A stretch of DNA of 64,000 bases from Bacillota bacterium (GCA_021781745.1 JAJXWH010000009.1:1-64000), one strand, 5' to 3'. Positions 19,292-28,038 are shown, numbered from the stretch's first letter. Made by a program: numbers and translations. The notes: generated by a model from the sequence alone, not told the origin.

Positions 19292-20461
19292 CTAAATCTT
19301 ATCTAAAGAAACTAAATTTCTAAAGCTTTTATCATTAGAACTGCCTCTAATATAATCTTTTTCCTGATTAAACACCATATATTTTTCTTCTATAAATTTT
19401 TTCATTTTTAATTTAAATATAGATTCGTCAAAAGTTTCAGCATGCTTCCTTATTTCTTTTTTATCAAAAATCATCTTTTCAAATCTTTTAATAGCATTAA
19501 TTAACTCTCTACAATTCTGATTATCAAAGAAAATTCCAGTTTTATTTTCAATTACTGTCTCTAATGCTCCACCTTTTCTGTAAGCAATTATTGGTCTACC
19601 ACTTGCCATAGCTTCTAATGGTGTTATTCCAAAGTCTTCTTCCCCAGTAAATAAAAAAGCTCTGCATTTAGCATAATGTTCTTTTATCACTTCATCAGAT
19701 TTTCTTCCTAAAAACTTAATATTGCTATTAGCCATTCTTTCTAACTTTTTTTGATCTGGTCCATCACCAATAATAACTAATGGTAATCCAAGTTGATTAA
19801 ACGCTTCAATAGCCAAATCTATTCTCTTATATTCTTGCAATCTAGAAACTATTAAAAAGTAGTCTTCATCTATATCTGATATATTAAATAATTTACATCT
19901 AACTGGTGGATGTATTACGATTGATTCTCTTCTATAATGTTTCCATATTCTTTTTGCAACATTTTCTGAGTTTGCTATAAAGTAATCAACCCTATTTGAG
20001 GAAGCATAGTCCCATAATCTTACTCCAGTTAAAAAATAACCAAGTAATTTTGCTTTTATTCCACCTTTTCCAGCCATCTTTCCAGCATATTCATGAGAAA
20101 ATTCCCACCCATATCTCATAGGAGAATGACAATAACAAACATGCATTGTGCTAGGAGCTGTTATTACACCCTTTGCGACACTAGAACTACTACTTAAAAC
20201 AATATCATAATCATTTAAATTAAAACTTTCTATTGCCGTCATCATAAATGGAAATAACTTCCTATGATTTTCTATTTCTTTATTTTTCTTTTGTAAATTA
20301 GAAGTTATTATATTCGCTTCTTTTAATGGTCCATCCATTTTACTTTTATTACATATAGTGGTATAGATCGGTGCATCAGGATATAATTCTAAAAAATTAG
20401 TTAATACCCTTTCTGCCCCTCCCATAAATGGTAACCAATCGTGTACTAATGCTATTTTCAT
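19292..20461 (-). CDS. GT4-family glycosyltransferase, mannosyltransferase-like
   Basis: A 389-residue GT-B enzyme. Residues near 5-17 read ALVHDWLPFMGGAERVL, and the donor domain has YFLIVSRLQEYKRIDLAIEAF, IIGDGPDQKKLE and FTGEEDFGITPLEAMASGRP with the conserved EDFGIxxxE pattern. The ATG at 20461 is chosen because AGGAT lies 9-10 nt before it; a TTG two codons earlier overlaps that site. It follows the GDP-mannose gene manC by a few bases, and WbaZ-like mannosyltransferases have this N-terminus, so GDP-mannose is the likely donor. Confidence 0.88.
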   Translation of the reverse strand: MKIALVHDWLPFMGGAERVLTNFLELYPDAPIYTTICNKSKMDGPLKEANIITSNLQKKNKEIENHRKLFPFMMTAIESFNLNDYDIVLSSSSSVAKGVITAPSTMHVCYCHSPMRYGWEFSHEYAGKMAGKGGIKAKLLGYFLTGVRLWDYASSNRVDYFIANSENVAKRIWKHYRRESIVIHPPVRCKLFNISDIDEDYFLIVSRLQEYKRIDLAIEAFNQLGLPLVIIGDGPDQKKLERMANSNIKFLGRKSDEVIKEHYAKCRAFLFTGEEDFGITPLEAMASGRPIIAYRKGGALETVIENKTGIFFDNQNCRELINAIKRFEKMIFDKKEIRKHAETFDESIFKLKMKKFIEEKYMVFNQEKDYIRGSSNDKSFRNLVSLDKI

Positions 20462-20472
20462 CTGCAACCATC

Positions 20473-21519
20473 CTAAACAATATTTTTATAGTTTCTAAGA
20501 TTATCCATATAATCCTTATTTATAATATAAATGCTATCTTCAGTTTCTAAAGTCATAACATCATCAATGCCTATCATAACTATTTTTTTACAACTGTTTA
20601 TTGCTATATTACATTTAGATTCAATTACCCTTGCATTTCCGTAAAGTATATTATCATTAATATCTTTCTCTTTATATCTTTCTACTGCTTTCCAAGTACC
20701 AATATCATCCCAGCCAATTTCACTTGGAACAACATATATATTTTTAGATTTTTCTAATACTGCATAATCTATTGATATAGATTCTGTCTTATGATACTTT
20801 TCATTTATTAACTTTTGTAAATTTTCTTCTTTTACTTCCTCAATTTCACGAATTGCTTCATATGTATTCGGTGAATACTTCTTTATTTCATCTATTATAG
20901 TTGAAGTTTTCCACAAGAACATTCCGCCATTCCAAAGATAAGAACCATTTTCTAAATATTTTTTAGCTTTTTCTTCATTGGGCTTTTCCACAAATTTATC
21001 TACTTTAAATACTTTAAATTCTTGATTTCCAGCAATTTCAGAAATATACTTTATGTATCCATACCCAGTTTCTGGTCTATCTGGTTTCATTCCTAATGTT
21101 ATTATTGCTTCTTTATTATTTTCCAGGAAGCTTTCTGACTCATTTATTATATTTCTAAATTTCTCTTCATCTCTTATTAAATGATCAGATGGAAGTACAA
21201 TCATAGTGGAATCCTTAAAATATCTATCTATTACCAACGCTGACAATGTTATACACGGAGTAGTATTTCTCCCTTCTGGTTCAATTATTATATTTCTCTC
21301 TGGTAATTCCGGCAATTGCTCTTTAACTAAATCAACATACATTTCACCAGTGCATACAAATATTCTTTCTATCGGTATAATAGGTTTAATTCTATTAACA
21401 GTCATTTGTATCATAGTATCCTCACCTATTAATTTCAAAAACTGTTTAGGCTTTTCATCTGTTGATAAAGGCCAAAATCTGGTACCTTTTCCCCCAGCCA
21501 TTATTAACGCACATAACAT
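20473..21519 (-). CDS. manC: mannose-1-phosphate guanylyltransferase
   Basis: A 348-residue GDP-mannose pyrophosphorylase using GTP and mannose-1-phosphate. GGKGTRFWPLS (about residues 9-19), FVCTGEMY, EPEGRNTTPCITLSAL, VLPSDHLI, VEKPNEEKA and EIGWDDIGTW are diagnostic. It lacks the C-terminal isomerase cupin found in the longer bifunctional type. I start at the ATG at 21519, 6-7 nt after a GGGGTG, and not at an upstream codon inside the sugar transferase. Phosphomannomutase and mannose isomerase are not in the window. Confidence 0.94.
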   Translation of the reverse strand: MLCALIMAGGKGTRFWPLSTDEKPKQFLKLIGEDTMIQMTVNRIKPIIPIERIFVCTGEMYVDLVKEQLPELPERNIIIEPEGRNTTPCITLSALVIDRYFKDSTMIVLPSDHLIRDEEKFRNIINESESFLENNKEAIITLGMKPDRPETGYGYIKYISEIAGNQEFKVFKVDKFVEKPNEEKAKKYLENGSYLWNGGMFLWKTSTIIDEIKKYSPNTYEAIREIEEVKEENLQKLINEKYHKTESISIDYAVLEKSKNIYVVPSEIGWDDIGTWKAVERYKEKDINDNILYGNARVIESKCNIAINSCKKIVMIGIDDVMTLETEDSIYIINKDYMDNLRNYKNIV

Positions 21520-21535
21520 TATTTCACCCCATTTT

Positions 21536-22207
21536 TTATCTAGCATGTTCATCTCCTAAAAACACCCGAATTGTTTTTAAAACTAACTTTATGTCAACCA
21601 GAGTACTTCTCTCTCTAACATACTTAACATCTAACCTCATCCAATCTTCAAAACTGATATCATTCCTCCCAGATACCTGCCAGTAACATGTAAGTCCTGG
21701 CTTAACACTCAGTCTCTCTATCATCCAATCTTCAAACTTCATTACTTCTTTTGGAAGAGATGGTCTTGGTCCAACTAGACTCATTTCCCCTCTTAAAACA
21801 TTAAATAGTTGTGGAAGTTCGTCTATACTAGTTTTTCTTATAAATTTCCCTACTTTCGTTACCCTCGGGTCATCTTTCATTTTAAACATAGGCCCCGTCA
21901 TTTCATTTTTAGAACTTAGCTTGTCCTTTAATTCTTCTGCATTAATTACCATTGATCGGAATTTATACATTTTGAATCTCTTACCATTCTTCCCAACCCT
22001 CTCCTGAGAAAAAATAGCATTCCCTTCTGATTCCAATTTAATTAAAATGCCTACTACTAAGAATACTGGGCTAAAAAATATTAATCCAATTATTGAACAT
22101 ACTATGTCCATAGTTCTCTTTAAAAAACAATAACCCATTCTTCTTTCCCCAGCTTCTACTTGTTCTTTAAACAAAACTTCTTCTTCACTAAATTCTAACT
22201 GCTCCAT
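21536..22207 (-). CDS. initiating undecaprenyl-phosphate sugar phosphotransferase
   Basis: A 223-residue bacterial sugar transferase (WcaJ/RfbP C-terminal type) that attaches the first sugar-phosphate to undecaprenyl phosphate. A hydrophobic re-entrant segment near residues 35-57 precedes KLESEGNAIFSQERVG, KMYKFRSM and IDELPQLFNVLRGEMSLVGPRP. The C-terminus has LSVKPGLTCYWQVSGRN. It is the short, single-helix form without the N-terminal multi-pass domain. The ATG at 22207 follows a very strong GGGGGGAAGG; upstream in-frame codons have none. A terminator and promoter lie in its leader. Confidence 0.93.
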   Translation of the reverse strand: MEQLEFSEEEVLFKEQVEAGERRMGYCFLKRTMDIVCSIIGLIFFSPVFLVVGILIKLESEGNAIFSQERVGKNGKRFKMYKFRSMVINAEELKDKLSSKNEMTGPMFKMKDDPRVTKVGKFIRKTSIDELPQLFNVLRGEMSLVGPRPSLPKEVMKFEDWMIERLSVKPGLTCYWQVSGRNDISFEDWMRLDVKYVRERSTLVDIKLVLKTIRVFLGDEHAR

Positions 22208-22280
22208 ATCCTTCCCCCCATAAAAACAATATCTTTTGTTATTTTTGTTCTTATATATGTTGTAATGCTTCATATCCGAC

Positions 22281-22318
22281 AAAAACAACCAACCTTAATA
22301 AACTACCAAGGCCGGTTG
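22281..22318 (-). terminator. intrinsic terminator or attenuator before the sugar transferase
   Basis: In the minus-strand RNA, CAACCGGCCTT (22318-22308) pairs with AAGGTTGGTTG (22296-22286), 11 pairs with two G-U, followed by five U residues (22285-22281). It lies between a consensus-like promoter (22412-22384) and the sugar transferase ATG (22207). It could either end the short capB-phosphatase transcript or control read-through into the glycan genes. Confidence 0.8.
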
Positions 22319-22383
22319 CACTACTAACTCACTATATATAAAGTGCCCAAGTAAAATATATAGATCACAGTTTCCTCAGTGAA

Positions 22384-22412
22384 ATTGTACCACATAATTT
22401 ATTAATTGTTAA
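22384..22412 (-). promoter_or_regulatory. predicted sigma-A promoter for the sugar transferase operon
   Basis: TTAACA (22412-22407), a 17-nt spacer, then TACAAT (22389-22384). Transcription would start near 22377, giving a leader of about 170 nt that contains the hairpin-plus-U-run at 22318-22281. A GCACT segment in the leader could pair with AGTGC just before the terminator as an alternative fold. Confidence 0.55.
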
Positions 22413-22472
22413 TATTTTATCAAATATCCAATTTATAAATCGTACTACATAATAAGACATGCTTAGATAAAA

Positions 22473-23237
22473 TTATCTTCTAAAAAACGAAAACAACGAT
22501 TTTTTTTCGCTAATCATTTTACCAACGAATTCTACTTTCTCATTATTTAACATTTTTTTAGAACTTTCTTTAAAGATGTCTTTATTAATACTATCTTTTA
22601 CTAAAACTAAAGCTTTTTCCAAACCCGTATTTCTATTATTAATATTATGTGCATCTGACCCTATAAAATTATATATATTATTATCCAAAAATATATTTGC
22701 TGTCCTTTTCACCGTTTCCCCAAACTTTCCTTCGATACTCCCTGCATTTACTTGAAATAAATAACCCTCATTAATAAATTTATTAATCATAACAGGTTTC
22801 TCTCTGAAGTAATTATATCGTTCTGGATGTGCTATTATTGGTACTATCTCCCTAACCTGAAGTTCATAAAGAATATTAAATATATTTTCATCAAATTTAT
22901 GCATATCAAGTTCAATGAGCATATACCTTGAATCATTTATAGTTCCAATACTTCCTTGCAAATAATAATCTATTATTTTATCTGTGAAATATACTTCTTG
23001 CCCACTATATACTTTTATATTTATTTTCTCTTCTTCTAACAGAGTATTTATTTCTTGTATATATTTTTTCACTTCATCAATTGTAGCCTCTCCATATTCA
23101 AGTAAGTAATGAGGAGTAGCTACAAGCTCTTTAGTGCCTTCCTTTTCGGCATTTCTAAGCATTTCCAAGGTCATTTCCAAATCTTTAGCTCCATCATCAA
23201 TTCCCGGTATTATATGCGAATGAATATCTACTATCAT
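22473..23237 (-). CDS. PHP-family protein-tyrosine phosphatase (CpsB/CapC/YwqE type)
   Basis: A 254-residue metal-dependent phosphatase that removes phosphate from the C-terminal tyrosines of the cognate capsule kinase. The PHP metal-binding motif DIHSHIIPGIDDGA opens the protein (His6, His8). LVATPHYLLEYG, SGQEVYFTD, PIIAHPERYNYF and FIGSDAHNINNR supply further metal ligands. It follows the kinase gene after 8 bases. Together with the kinase and Wzz-like protein it forms the usual phosphoregulatory trio that sets chain length and export in Wzy-dependent capsule synthesis. Confidence 0.93.
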   Translation of the reverse strand: MIVDIHSHIIPGIDDGAKDLEMTLEMLRNAEKEGTKELVATPHYLLEYGEATIDEVKKYIQEINTLLEEEKINIKVYSGQEVYFTDKIIDYYLQGSIGTINDSRYMLIELDMHKFDENIFNILYELQVREIVPIIAHPERYNYFREKPVMINKFINEGYLFQVNAGSIEGKFGETVKRTANIFLDNNIYNFIGSDAHNINNRNTGLEKALVLVKDSINKDIFKESSKKMLNNEKVEFVGKMISEKKSLFSFFRR

Positions 23238-23245
23238 ATTAACTC

Positions 23246-23971
23246 CTATTTAACTGCCTTGTTTTCATCATTACTTCCATAATAATAATAGTATTTACCC
23301 CTTGTATTCTCTACTGCATGTAATACTGTCCCTATTATATTAGCTCCAACTTTAGTTAATAAATTTTTAGCTTCAATTACCGATTCCCTGCTTGTTCTTT
23401 GAGCTCTTATAACAAGTATTGTCCCATCTGCCTTAGTTGATAAAATTTGAGCATCTGTAACTGCTTGGAGCGGAGCACTATCTAAAATTACTACATCGTA
23501 CTTTTCTTTTAGTTTTTCTATCAACTTCGTCATAGCTATTGATGATAGCATTTCTGATGGATTTGGTGGAATTTTACCTGATGGTAATATATCAAGGTTT
23601 TCATTACGGCTTTGTATTACATTTTCTAAATTTTCTTTTCCTATAAGTACCTCTGACAATCCACTTAAATTAGAAATCTTAAAATTTTTATGCATAGAAG
23701 GCTTTCTTAAATCACAATCAACTATTATAACTTTCTTATCATTTTGAGCAAATGATAAAGCCAAATTCCCTGATACTGTAGATTTTCCTTCTGCTGCTTC
23801 AGCACTTGTAACTACTATTGCTTTTATTTCTTTATCAAATGATGAATATTGCACATTTGTTCTCAAAGTTCTATATGCTTCAGATACTATTGATTTTGGT
23901 TTTTTTTCTACTACAAACCCTTTATATTCTTGATTAGCTACTGCTTTATGTAATCTTTTTGCCTTAAACAT
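23246..23971 (-). CDS. capsular polysaccharide tyrosine autokinase (CpsD/CapB/YwqD type)
   Basis: A 241-residue BY-kinase. SEAYRTLRTNVQYSS near 30-44 is the family signature. The Walker A-like loop SAEAAEGKST is at 56-65, Walker A' VIIVDCDLRKPSMH near 93-106, and Walker B VVILDSAPL near 155-163. The C-terminal cluster of five consecutive tyrosines (about 227-231) is the autophosphorylation site. As in Firmicutes the transmembrane activator is a separate protein, encoded just upstream. AGGAGG lies 7 nt before the ATG. Confidence 0.95.
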   Translation of the reverse strand: MFKAKRLHKAVANQEYKGFVVEKKPKSIVSEAYRTLRTNVQYSSFDKEIKAIVVTSAEAAEGKSTVSGNLALSFAQNDKKVIIVDCDLRKPSMHKNFKISNLSGLSEVLIGKENLENVIQSRNENLDILPSGKIPPNPSEMLSSIAMTKLIEKLKEKYDVVILDSAPLQAVTDAQILSTKADGTILVIRAQRTSRESVIEAKNLLTKVGANIIGTVLHAVENTRGKYYYYYGSNDENKAVK

Positions 23972-23982
23972 TTCTCGTCCTC

Positions 23983-24681
23983 CTATTCCAAATCATCAGG
24001 AATTGCCCCTATAACGGGTAGTCCTAGCATTTGCTCTACTTGTTCCTTATTCTTAAAAGTATTATCTATAAATTCTAATAAAAATGATAATCCTACACTA
24101 ATCATAAGTCCAAGCAAAAAAGCAATAGCTATATTTAGTTTTTTATTAGGACTAGCTGGATTTTCTGGCAATTCTGCCGGTTCAATCACTTTAACATTTC
24201 CATTAGGAATAAGTTCTGTAGATGTTTTTATAAATTGATTAGTAACGGCATCTAATACTTCTTTACTTAATTCCCTGTCTTTACTTATGTATTGTATTTC
24301 TAAAATTTGAGTATTTGCTGTTGGTGTCACTGTTAGGTTATCAAGAATTTCTTTCGGAGTTATACTTAATCCTGATGCACTAATTGCTTTTTCAGCTAAC
24401 GCATTTGTTTTTATAACTTCTGCATATGTCTTTAATAATTGCTGATACATTTGAATATCACTATTATTATAATTTTGATCTTTACTATCAGTATTTTCTT
24501 TTCCAATGAAAACTTTTGTATTAGCCTCATACTTTGGTGCTATTACAAAAAAAGTAATAATTCCTACTGCTAAAGTTGTAAGTAATGTTATTGAAAGTAT
24601 CATCTTCCATCTCTTTATCAGAATATCTGCTATATCCTCAATTCTTATAAATTCTTCACTTCGTATATTCTCTTCATTCAT
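23983..24681 (-). CDS. Wzz-like chain-length determinant and kinase activator (CpsC/CapA/YveK type)
   Basis: A 232-residue membrane protein with two transmembrane helices, near residues 28-52 and 184-205. Between them is the extracytoplasmic Wzz domain with KYEANTKVFIG and the coiled part QQLLKTYAEVIKT. The proline-rich EPAELPENPASPNK precedes the second helix, as in the family. The short cytoplasmic tail should activate the adjacent tyrosine kinase. It is the first gene of the polysaccharide locus; an extended -10 promoter lies about 170 bases upstream. Confidence 0.93.
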   Translation of the reverse strand: MNEENIRSEEFIRIEDIADILIKRWKMILSITLLTTLAVGIITFFVIAPKYEANTKVFIGKENTDSKDQNYNNSDIQMYQQLLKTYAEVIKTNALAEKAISASGLSITPKEILDNLTVTPTANTQILEIQYISKDRELSKEVLDAVTNQFIKTSTELIPNGNVKVIEPAELPENPASPNKKLNIAIAFLLGLMISVGLSFLLEFIDNTFKNKEQVEQMLGLPVIGAIPDDLE

Positions 24682-24851
24682 CTGCCAAACTCCCTATATC
24701 TCTATTTTTACAGTACATGCCAAAAATCTCATAAGCTAATATTCTCAGTAAATTTTAATCTAAGATCTTACATGCCATTAATTTCATTAATCTTTTCAAC
24801 GAAATCTTCCCCCTAAATAGTTAATTATTATTAATTTTATCCACATTCAAC

Positions 24852-24881
24852 ATTATAGCACATTTTTTTCTTGTTTAACAC
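24852..24881 (-). promoter_or_regulatory. predicted extended -10 promoter of the polysaccharide locus
   Basis: TGC-TATAAT (TATAAT at 24857-24852) with a TGTTAA hexamer 17 bases upstream as a weak -35. The TG motif one base before the hexamer makes it an extended -10. It points at the Wzz-like gene start at 24681. Confidence 0.6.
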
Positions 24882-24982
24882 ATTCCATTTCATTTATTCC
24901 ATAAAAAGTGACCCTATCCCTTATTCTCCTACAAATCATACTATAATTATATTATTTTCAATATTTCACCAAACTAATTTAG

Positions 24983-25024
24983 AACAAAAATAAGGCAGTA
25001 AGATTTTAAAGCTTCTTACTGCCT
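24983..25024 (-). terminator. terminator of the COG2984-type ABC transporter operon
   Basis: Minus-strand RNA: GGCAGTAAGA (25023-25014) pairs perfectly with TCTTACTGCC (25003-24994) around a 10-nt loop, followed by a U-rich tail. It lies just after the ATPase stop at 25041. Confidence 0.92.
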
Positions 25025-25040
25025 ATTGTTTATCCATGTA

Positions 25041-25835
25041 TTATCCAAATAAAGTTCTATCACTTAGAGCTTCAGCTCCATTAGCTTTTTCGAAAAGTCC
25101 AAGAAGTTTATTATTATCTAGCTTTTCTTTTTCATCACCTTTAACATCAACTAAAATCTGACCTCTATGCATCATAAAAAGTCTATTCCCATTTTCAAGG
25201 GCATGTTTAAGATTATGTGTAACCATAAGAGTTGTTATTCCGCTATCTTTAACAATACTTCTTGTTATATCCATTATTTTTTCTGAAGTTTTAGGATCTA
25301 AGGCTGCTGTGTGTTCATCTAAAAGTAGTAACTTAGGCTTTGACATTACTGACATTAACAAAGTCAGCGCTTGTCTTTGACCACCAGATAAAAGTAATAC
25401 TTTATTGTACAGCTTATCTTCCAGCCCTAAATTAAGTTCTCTTACCATTTCTTTGTAGTAATCTATTCTCTTTTTATTAATTCCAAAGCTGAGTCCAAAA
25501 GTTTTACCCTTATTATCTGCTAGAGCAATATTTTCTAAAATAGTCATATTAGGTGAAACACCTTTAGAAGGATCTTGAAATACTCTTCCTATAGACTTTG
25601 CTCTTAAATACTCTGGTTTATTAATAACTTCGTCTCCATCCAATAATATTGATCCAAAGTCAGCTTCTAATGTTCCAGATATCATATTTAAAAGAGTAGA
25701 TTTACCTGCTCCATTAGAACCAATTATGCTTATAAAATCTCCTTGATTAACCTCTAATGATAAGTTATCAAAAACTTTATTTTCATTTATAGTATTTGGA
25801 TTAAACACTTTGGATAGTTGTTTCACTTTTAACAT
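25041..25835 (-). CDS. ABC transporter ATP-binding protein (COG1101 type)
   Basis: A 264-residue ABC ATPase. Walker A IGSNGAGKSTLLNMISG is near residues 34-50, the signature LLSGGQRQALTLLMSV near 145-160, Walker B KLLLLDEHTAALDP near 165-178, and the switch His in TLMVTHNLKHAL. The Walker B ending DEHTAALD is typical of the ATPases paired with COG2984 binding proteins. I prefer the ATG at 25835, because AGGAGG is only two bases from the ATG at 25844. It overlaps the permease gene. The substrate is unknown; related systems import tryptophan or tyrosine. Confidence 0.9.
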   Translation of the reverse strand: MLKVKQLSKVFNPNTINENKVFDNLSLEVNQGDFISIIGSNGAGKSTLLNMISGTLEADFGSILLDGDEVINKPEYLRAKSIGRVFQDPSKGVSPNMTILENIALADNKGKTFGLSFGINKKRIDYYKEMVRELNLGLEDKLYNKVLLLSGGQRQALTLLMSVMSKPKLLLLDEHTAALDPKTSEKIMDITRSIVKDSGITTLMVTHNLKHALENGNRLFMMHRGQILVDVKGDEKEKLDNNKLLGLFEKANGAEALSDRTLFG

Positions 25836-26703
25836 TTTGTGCATTACCTCCTACAATAGTTTTTTTCTTTTTAAATTTGAAAACTCCACTATTAGAGCAT
25901 AATGCTATAACTACAATTATCGCTGTCATTAATTTTAAGTCATTAGCGTTTAGTCCAAGTTTTAATACTACCGCTATTGCTCCCTTATAAATGATTGCAC
26001 CTAATATTGATAAAGTAGTTACTTTAACAAATGATATTCTTTCAAATAAAGATGTACCAATAATAACTGCTGCAAGCCCCATGACAACAGTACCTGTCCC
26101 CATTCCTACATCACTAAAGCCTTGATACTGGGCTGTTAATGCTCCTGCAAGGGCAACTAACCCATTACTTATCATAAGACCTATTACCTTAACTAAATCT
26201 TTATTTACTCCAAGAGATGATACTACTTGCTCATTATCACCTACAGCTCTAAGTAGAAATCCAGATTTAGTTTTTAAATATACATCTAATAATACCTTCA
26301 CAATAACAACTGCTATTAATATTATTACTATCTTAGGAACAGCTGATCCAAATAAATTTTTAGTGGTAAGTAAAGGAATATTCGCTTTTCCCATTATCCT
26401 AAGGTTAATTGAATATAATCCTATCATCACCAATATTCCAGCCATTAAATTTGTTATTTTAAGTTTAACATGGAGGAATGCAGTTATTCCTCCTGCTAAA
26501 GCTCCACCTAGAGTTGCTACTATTATCGTTATCCATGGATTGACTCCATTCACCAAAAGTGCCGCCGAAATTGCTCCTCCAAGGGGGAATGTAGAATCTA
26601 CTGATAAATCAGGAAAATCTAAAATTTTATATGTTATATATACTCCAATTGAAACTAAAGAAAATAATAACCCTTGTTCTAAAATGTTAATTAAGACGTC
26701 CAC
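25801..26703 (-). CDS. ABC transporter permease (COG4120 type)
   Basis: A 300-residue permease with about eight to nine hydrophobic helices; SIGVYITYKILDFPDLSVD near the N-terminus is a family hallmark. It belongs to the branched-chain-type permease superfamily, one gene giving a homodimeric channel. The GTG start overlaps the binding-protein stop by one base (TAGTG), so translation is coupled. The C-terminal tail is cytosolic and overlaps the ATPase gene by about 35 bases. Confidence 0.9.
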   Translation of the reverse strand: MDVLINILEQGLLFSLVSIGVYITYKILDFPDLSVDSTFPLGGAISAALLVNGVNPWITIIVATLGGALAGGITAFLHVKLKITNLMAGILVMIGLYSINLRIMGKANIPLLTTKNLFGSAVPKIVIILIAVVIVKVLLDVYLKTKSGFLLRAVGDNEQVVSSLGVNKDLVKVIGLMISNGLVALAGALTAQYQGFSDVGMGTGTVVMGLAAVIIGTSLFERISFVKVTTLSILGAIIYKGAIAVVLKLGLNANDLKLMTAIIVVIALCSNSGVFKFKKKKTIVGGNAQNVKSETTIQSV

Positions 26704-27716
26704 TATGCAACGCCTCCAGTTACTTTTTTAGCACTTGCTTCCATATCTGCTGGAATTGTTATATTTAATTTCTTTGCTACGTCTGTATTTATTGTAAGAG
26801 TCTTATCTTTTTGCGTAGTTATTTCAATATCAGACGGCTTTTTACCTGACAATATTTCTGCTGCTTTATATCCTGCATCTTTTCCTAATTTGTAATAATC
26901 TATTCCTATTGATGCTAGTCCACCTTTATCTACTATTGCTGCTTCTGCTCCTATTATCGGAACATTTTTATCTACACAAAGTTTACCTACTAAAGCATAT
27001 CCAGATGCTACTGTATTATCAGTTGGTGTATATAATACGTCTATGCTTCCTAACGCACTAGATAAATTTTGATTTATTTCATTTACATTAGTAACAGATA
27101 TTTCTTTTACTGTTAACCCTTTTTCTGCCGCAACCTTTTTTAATTCAGCTACTTGTCCAACTGAATTTGCCTCTGAAGTATTATAAATAACTCCTACAGT
27201 TTTAGCATTTGGTATTAATTTTTTTAATAAGTCGATTTGATCATCCATTGAAACTGCATCTGATGTTCCTGTAAAATTAGTTCCTGAACTTTTCAAATCT
27301 TTTGCTATTCCAGCTCCAACTGGGTCAGTTACTGCTGTAAATACTGCTGGTATATCTTTTGTAGCATTGGCTACCGCTTGAGCTGATGGTGTTGCTATAG
27401 CAAAAATCAAGTCTTTTTTTGAATCAACAAATTGCTTAGCTATTGTTTGTGTATTAGCTATCTCACCTTGAGCATTTTGCTGTTCAATCTTAATATTCTT
27501 TCCTTCTTCATAGCCTTTTTCTTTCAAGCCATCAACAAAACCTTTGTTTGCTGAATCTAAAGCATCATGTTGTACTATTTGTAAAACTCCAATATTTTTA
27601 ACTGCTGATGCTGTTGAGCTTCCGCCATTAGAATCTGCACTTTTTCCGCACCCTGATAGGATTCCCCCTACTAAAACTGTGCATAATAACATGGCTAATT
27701 TTCTTTTTCCTACCAT
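26703..27716 (-). CDS. ABC transporter substrate-binding lipoprotein (TrpX/COG2984 type)
   Basis: A 337-residue secreted lipoprotein. The signal peptide ends in a lipobox (GGILSGC, Cys23), followed by a Ser/Gly/Asn-rich linker. The two-lobed ABC_sub_bind domain contains IGVLQIVQHDALDSANKGF and AVFTAVTDPVGAGIA, and later GLASIGIDYYKLGKDAGYKA. Family members bind aromatic amino acids or other small ligands; nothing here fixes the ligand, and no T-box leader is present. AGGAGG precedes the ATG. The same type of domain forms the sensor part of the kinase at the right end of the window. Confidence 0.9.
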   Translation of the reverse strand: MVGKRKLAMLLCTVLVGGILSGCGKSADSNGGSSTASAVKNIGVLQIVQHDALDSANKGFVDGLKEKGYEEGKNIKIEQQNAQGEIANTQTIAKQFVDSKKDLIFAIATPSAQAVANATKDIPAVFTAVTDPVGAGIAKDLKSSGTNFTGTSDAVSMDDQIDLLKKLIPNAKTVGVIYNTSEANSVGQVAELKKVAAEKGLTVKEISVTNVNEINQNLSSALGSIDVLYTPTDNTVASGYALVGKLCVDKNVPIIGAEAAIVDKGGLASIGIDYYKLGKDAGYKAAEILSGKKPSDIEITTQKDKTLTINTDVAKKLNITIPADMEASAKKVTGGVA

Positions 27717-28038
27717 ATTTCTATCCTCCTATTATATTCTTTATTATCAATTTCCTACTATACTACTGCATAAATTATACTCCATAAATATTATCATAAA
27801 TATACATATATATTTATGATAAATAGTCAAATAAATTGATAATAATTTATAAATCTTTTAAGATATAATATCATAATTTAATATAGTTGTAAAGTTAACC
27901 CAACGCACCTTGGAGATTTTTTAAGTTTTTTTGTATAAAAATTATATATATATTCTAATAAATAGAAATAATAAGTTTTTATTGTTTCAAATTCGTGAAA
28001 TTATAATAAAAAACAACATTCATTTTTCTTTCGTATGA
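27717..28038. other. regulatory gap upstream of the ABC importer
   Basis: About 320 A+T-rich bases. They contain the importer's promoter and a perfect palindrome (listed separately). A small G+C-richer patch near 27898-27915, with CCAA/TTGG arms and a T-run on the plus strand, is too weak to call. No gene is seen. Confidence 0.5.
27774..27822 (-). promoter_or_regulatory. promoter with overlapping palindromic operator
   Basis: The -10 TATAAT lies at 27779-27774. A perfect 14-bp inverted repeat (27791-27804 with 27809-27822, 4-nt spacer) covers the place of the -35. Its half site is TTATCATAAATATA. This position suits a repressor controlling the importer genes. No regulator gene is adjacent. 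Confidence 0.6.

Larger units (their letters stand above)
24682..25040. other. leader of the polysaccharide locus and end of the ABC transporter operon
   Basis: About 360 bases. From right to left on the minus strand it holds a strong terminator (25024-24983) and an extended -10 promoter (24857-24852). A leader of about 165 nt follows, with an AGGGGGA site near 24810 ahead of a possible 14-residue TTG-initiated peptide (about 24798-24754). The word GGCATGTA occurs twice in this leader. No known riboswitch fold was recognised. Confidence 0.55.

Noticed and set aside
22281..22384. c-di-GMP or other known riboswitch in the sugar transferase leader
   Set aside because: The conserved cores of the known classes are not visible; only the promoter-terminator layout is supported.
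27898..27930. CCAA/TTGG hairpin with T-run downstream of the HutP gene
   Set aside because: Only a 4-bp stem and the T-run lies on the strand opposite to the genes; too weak for a terminator or RNA-binding site call.
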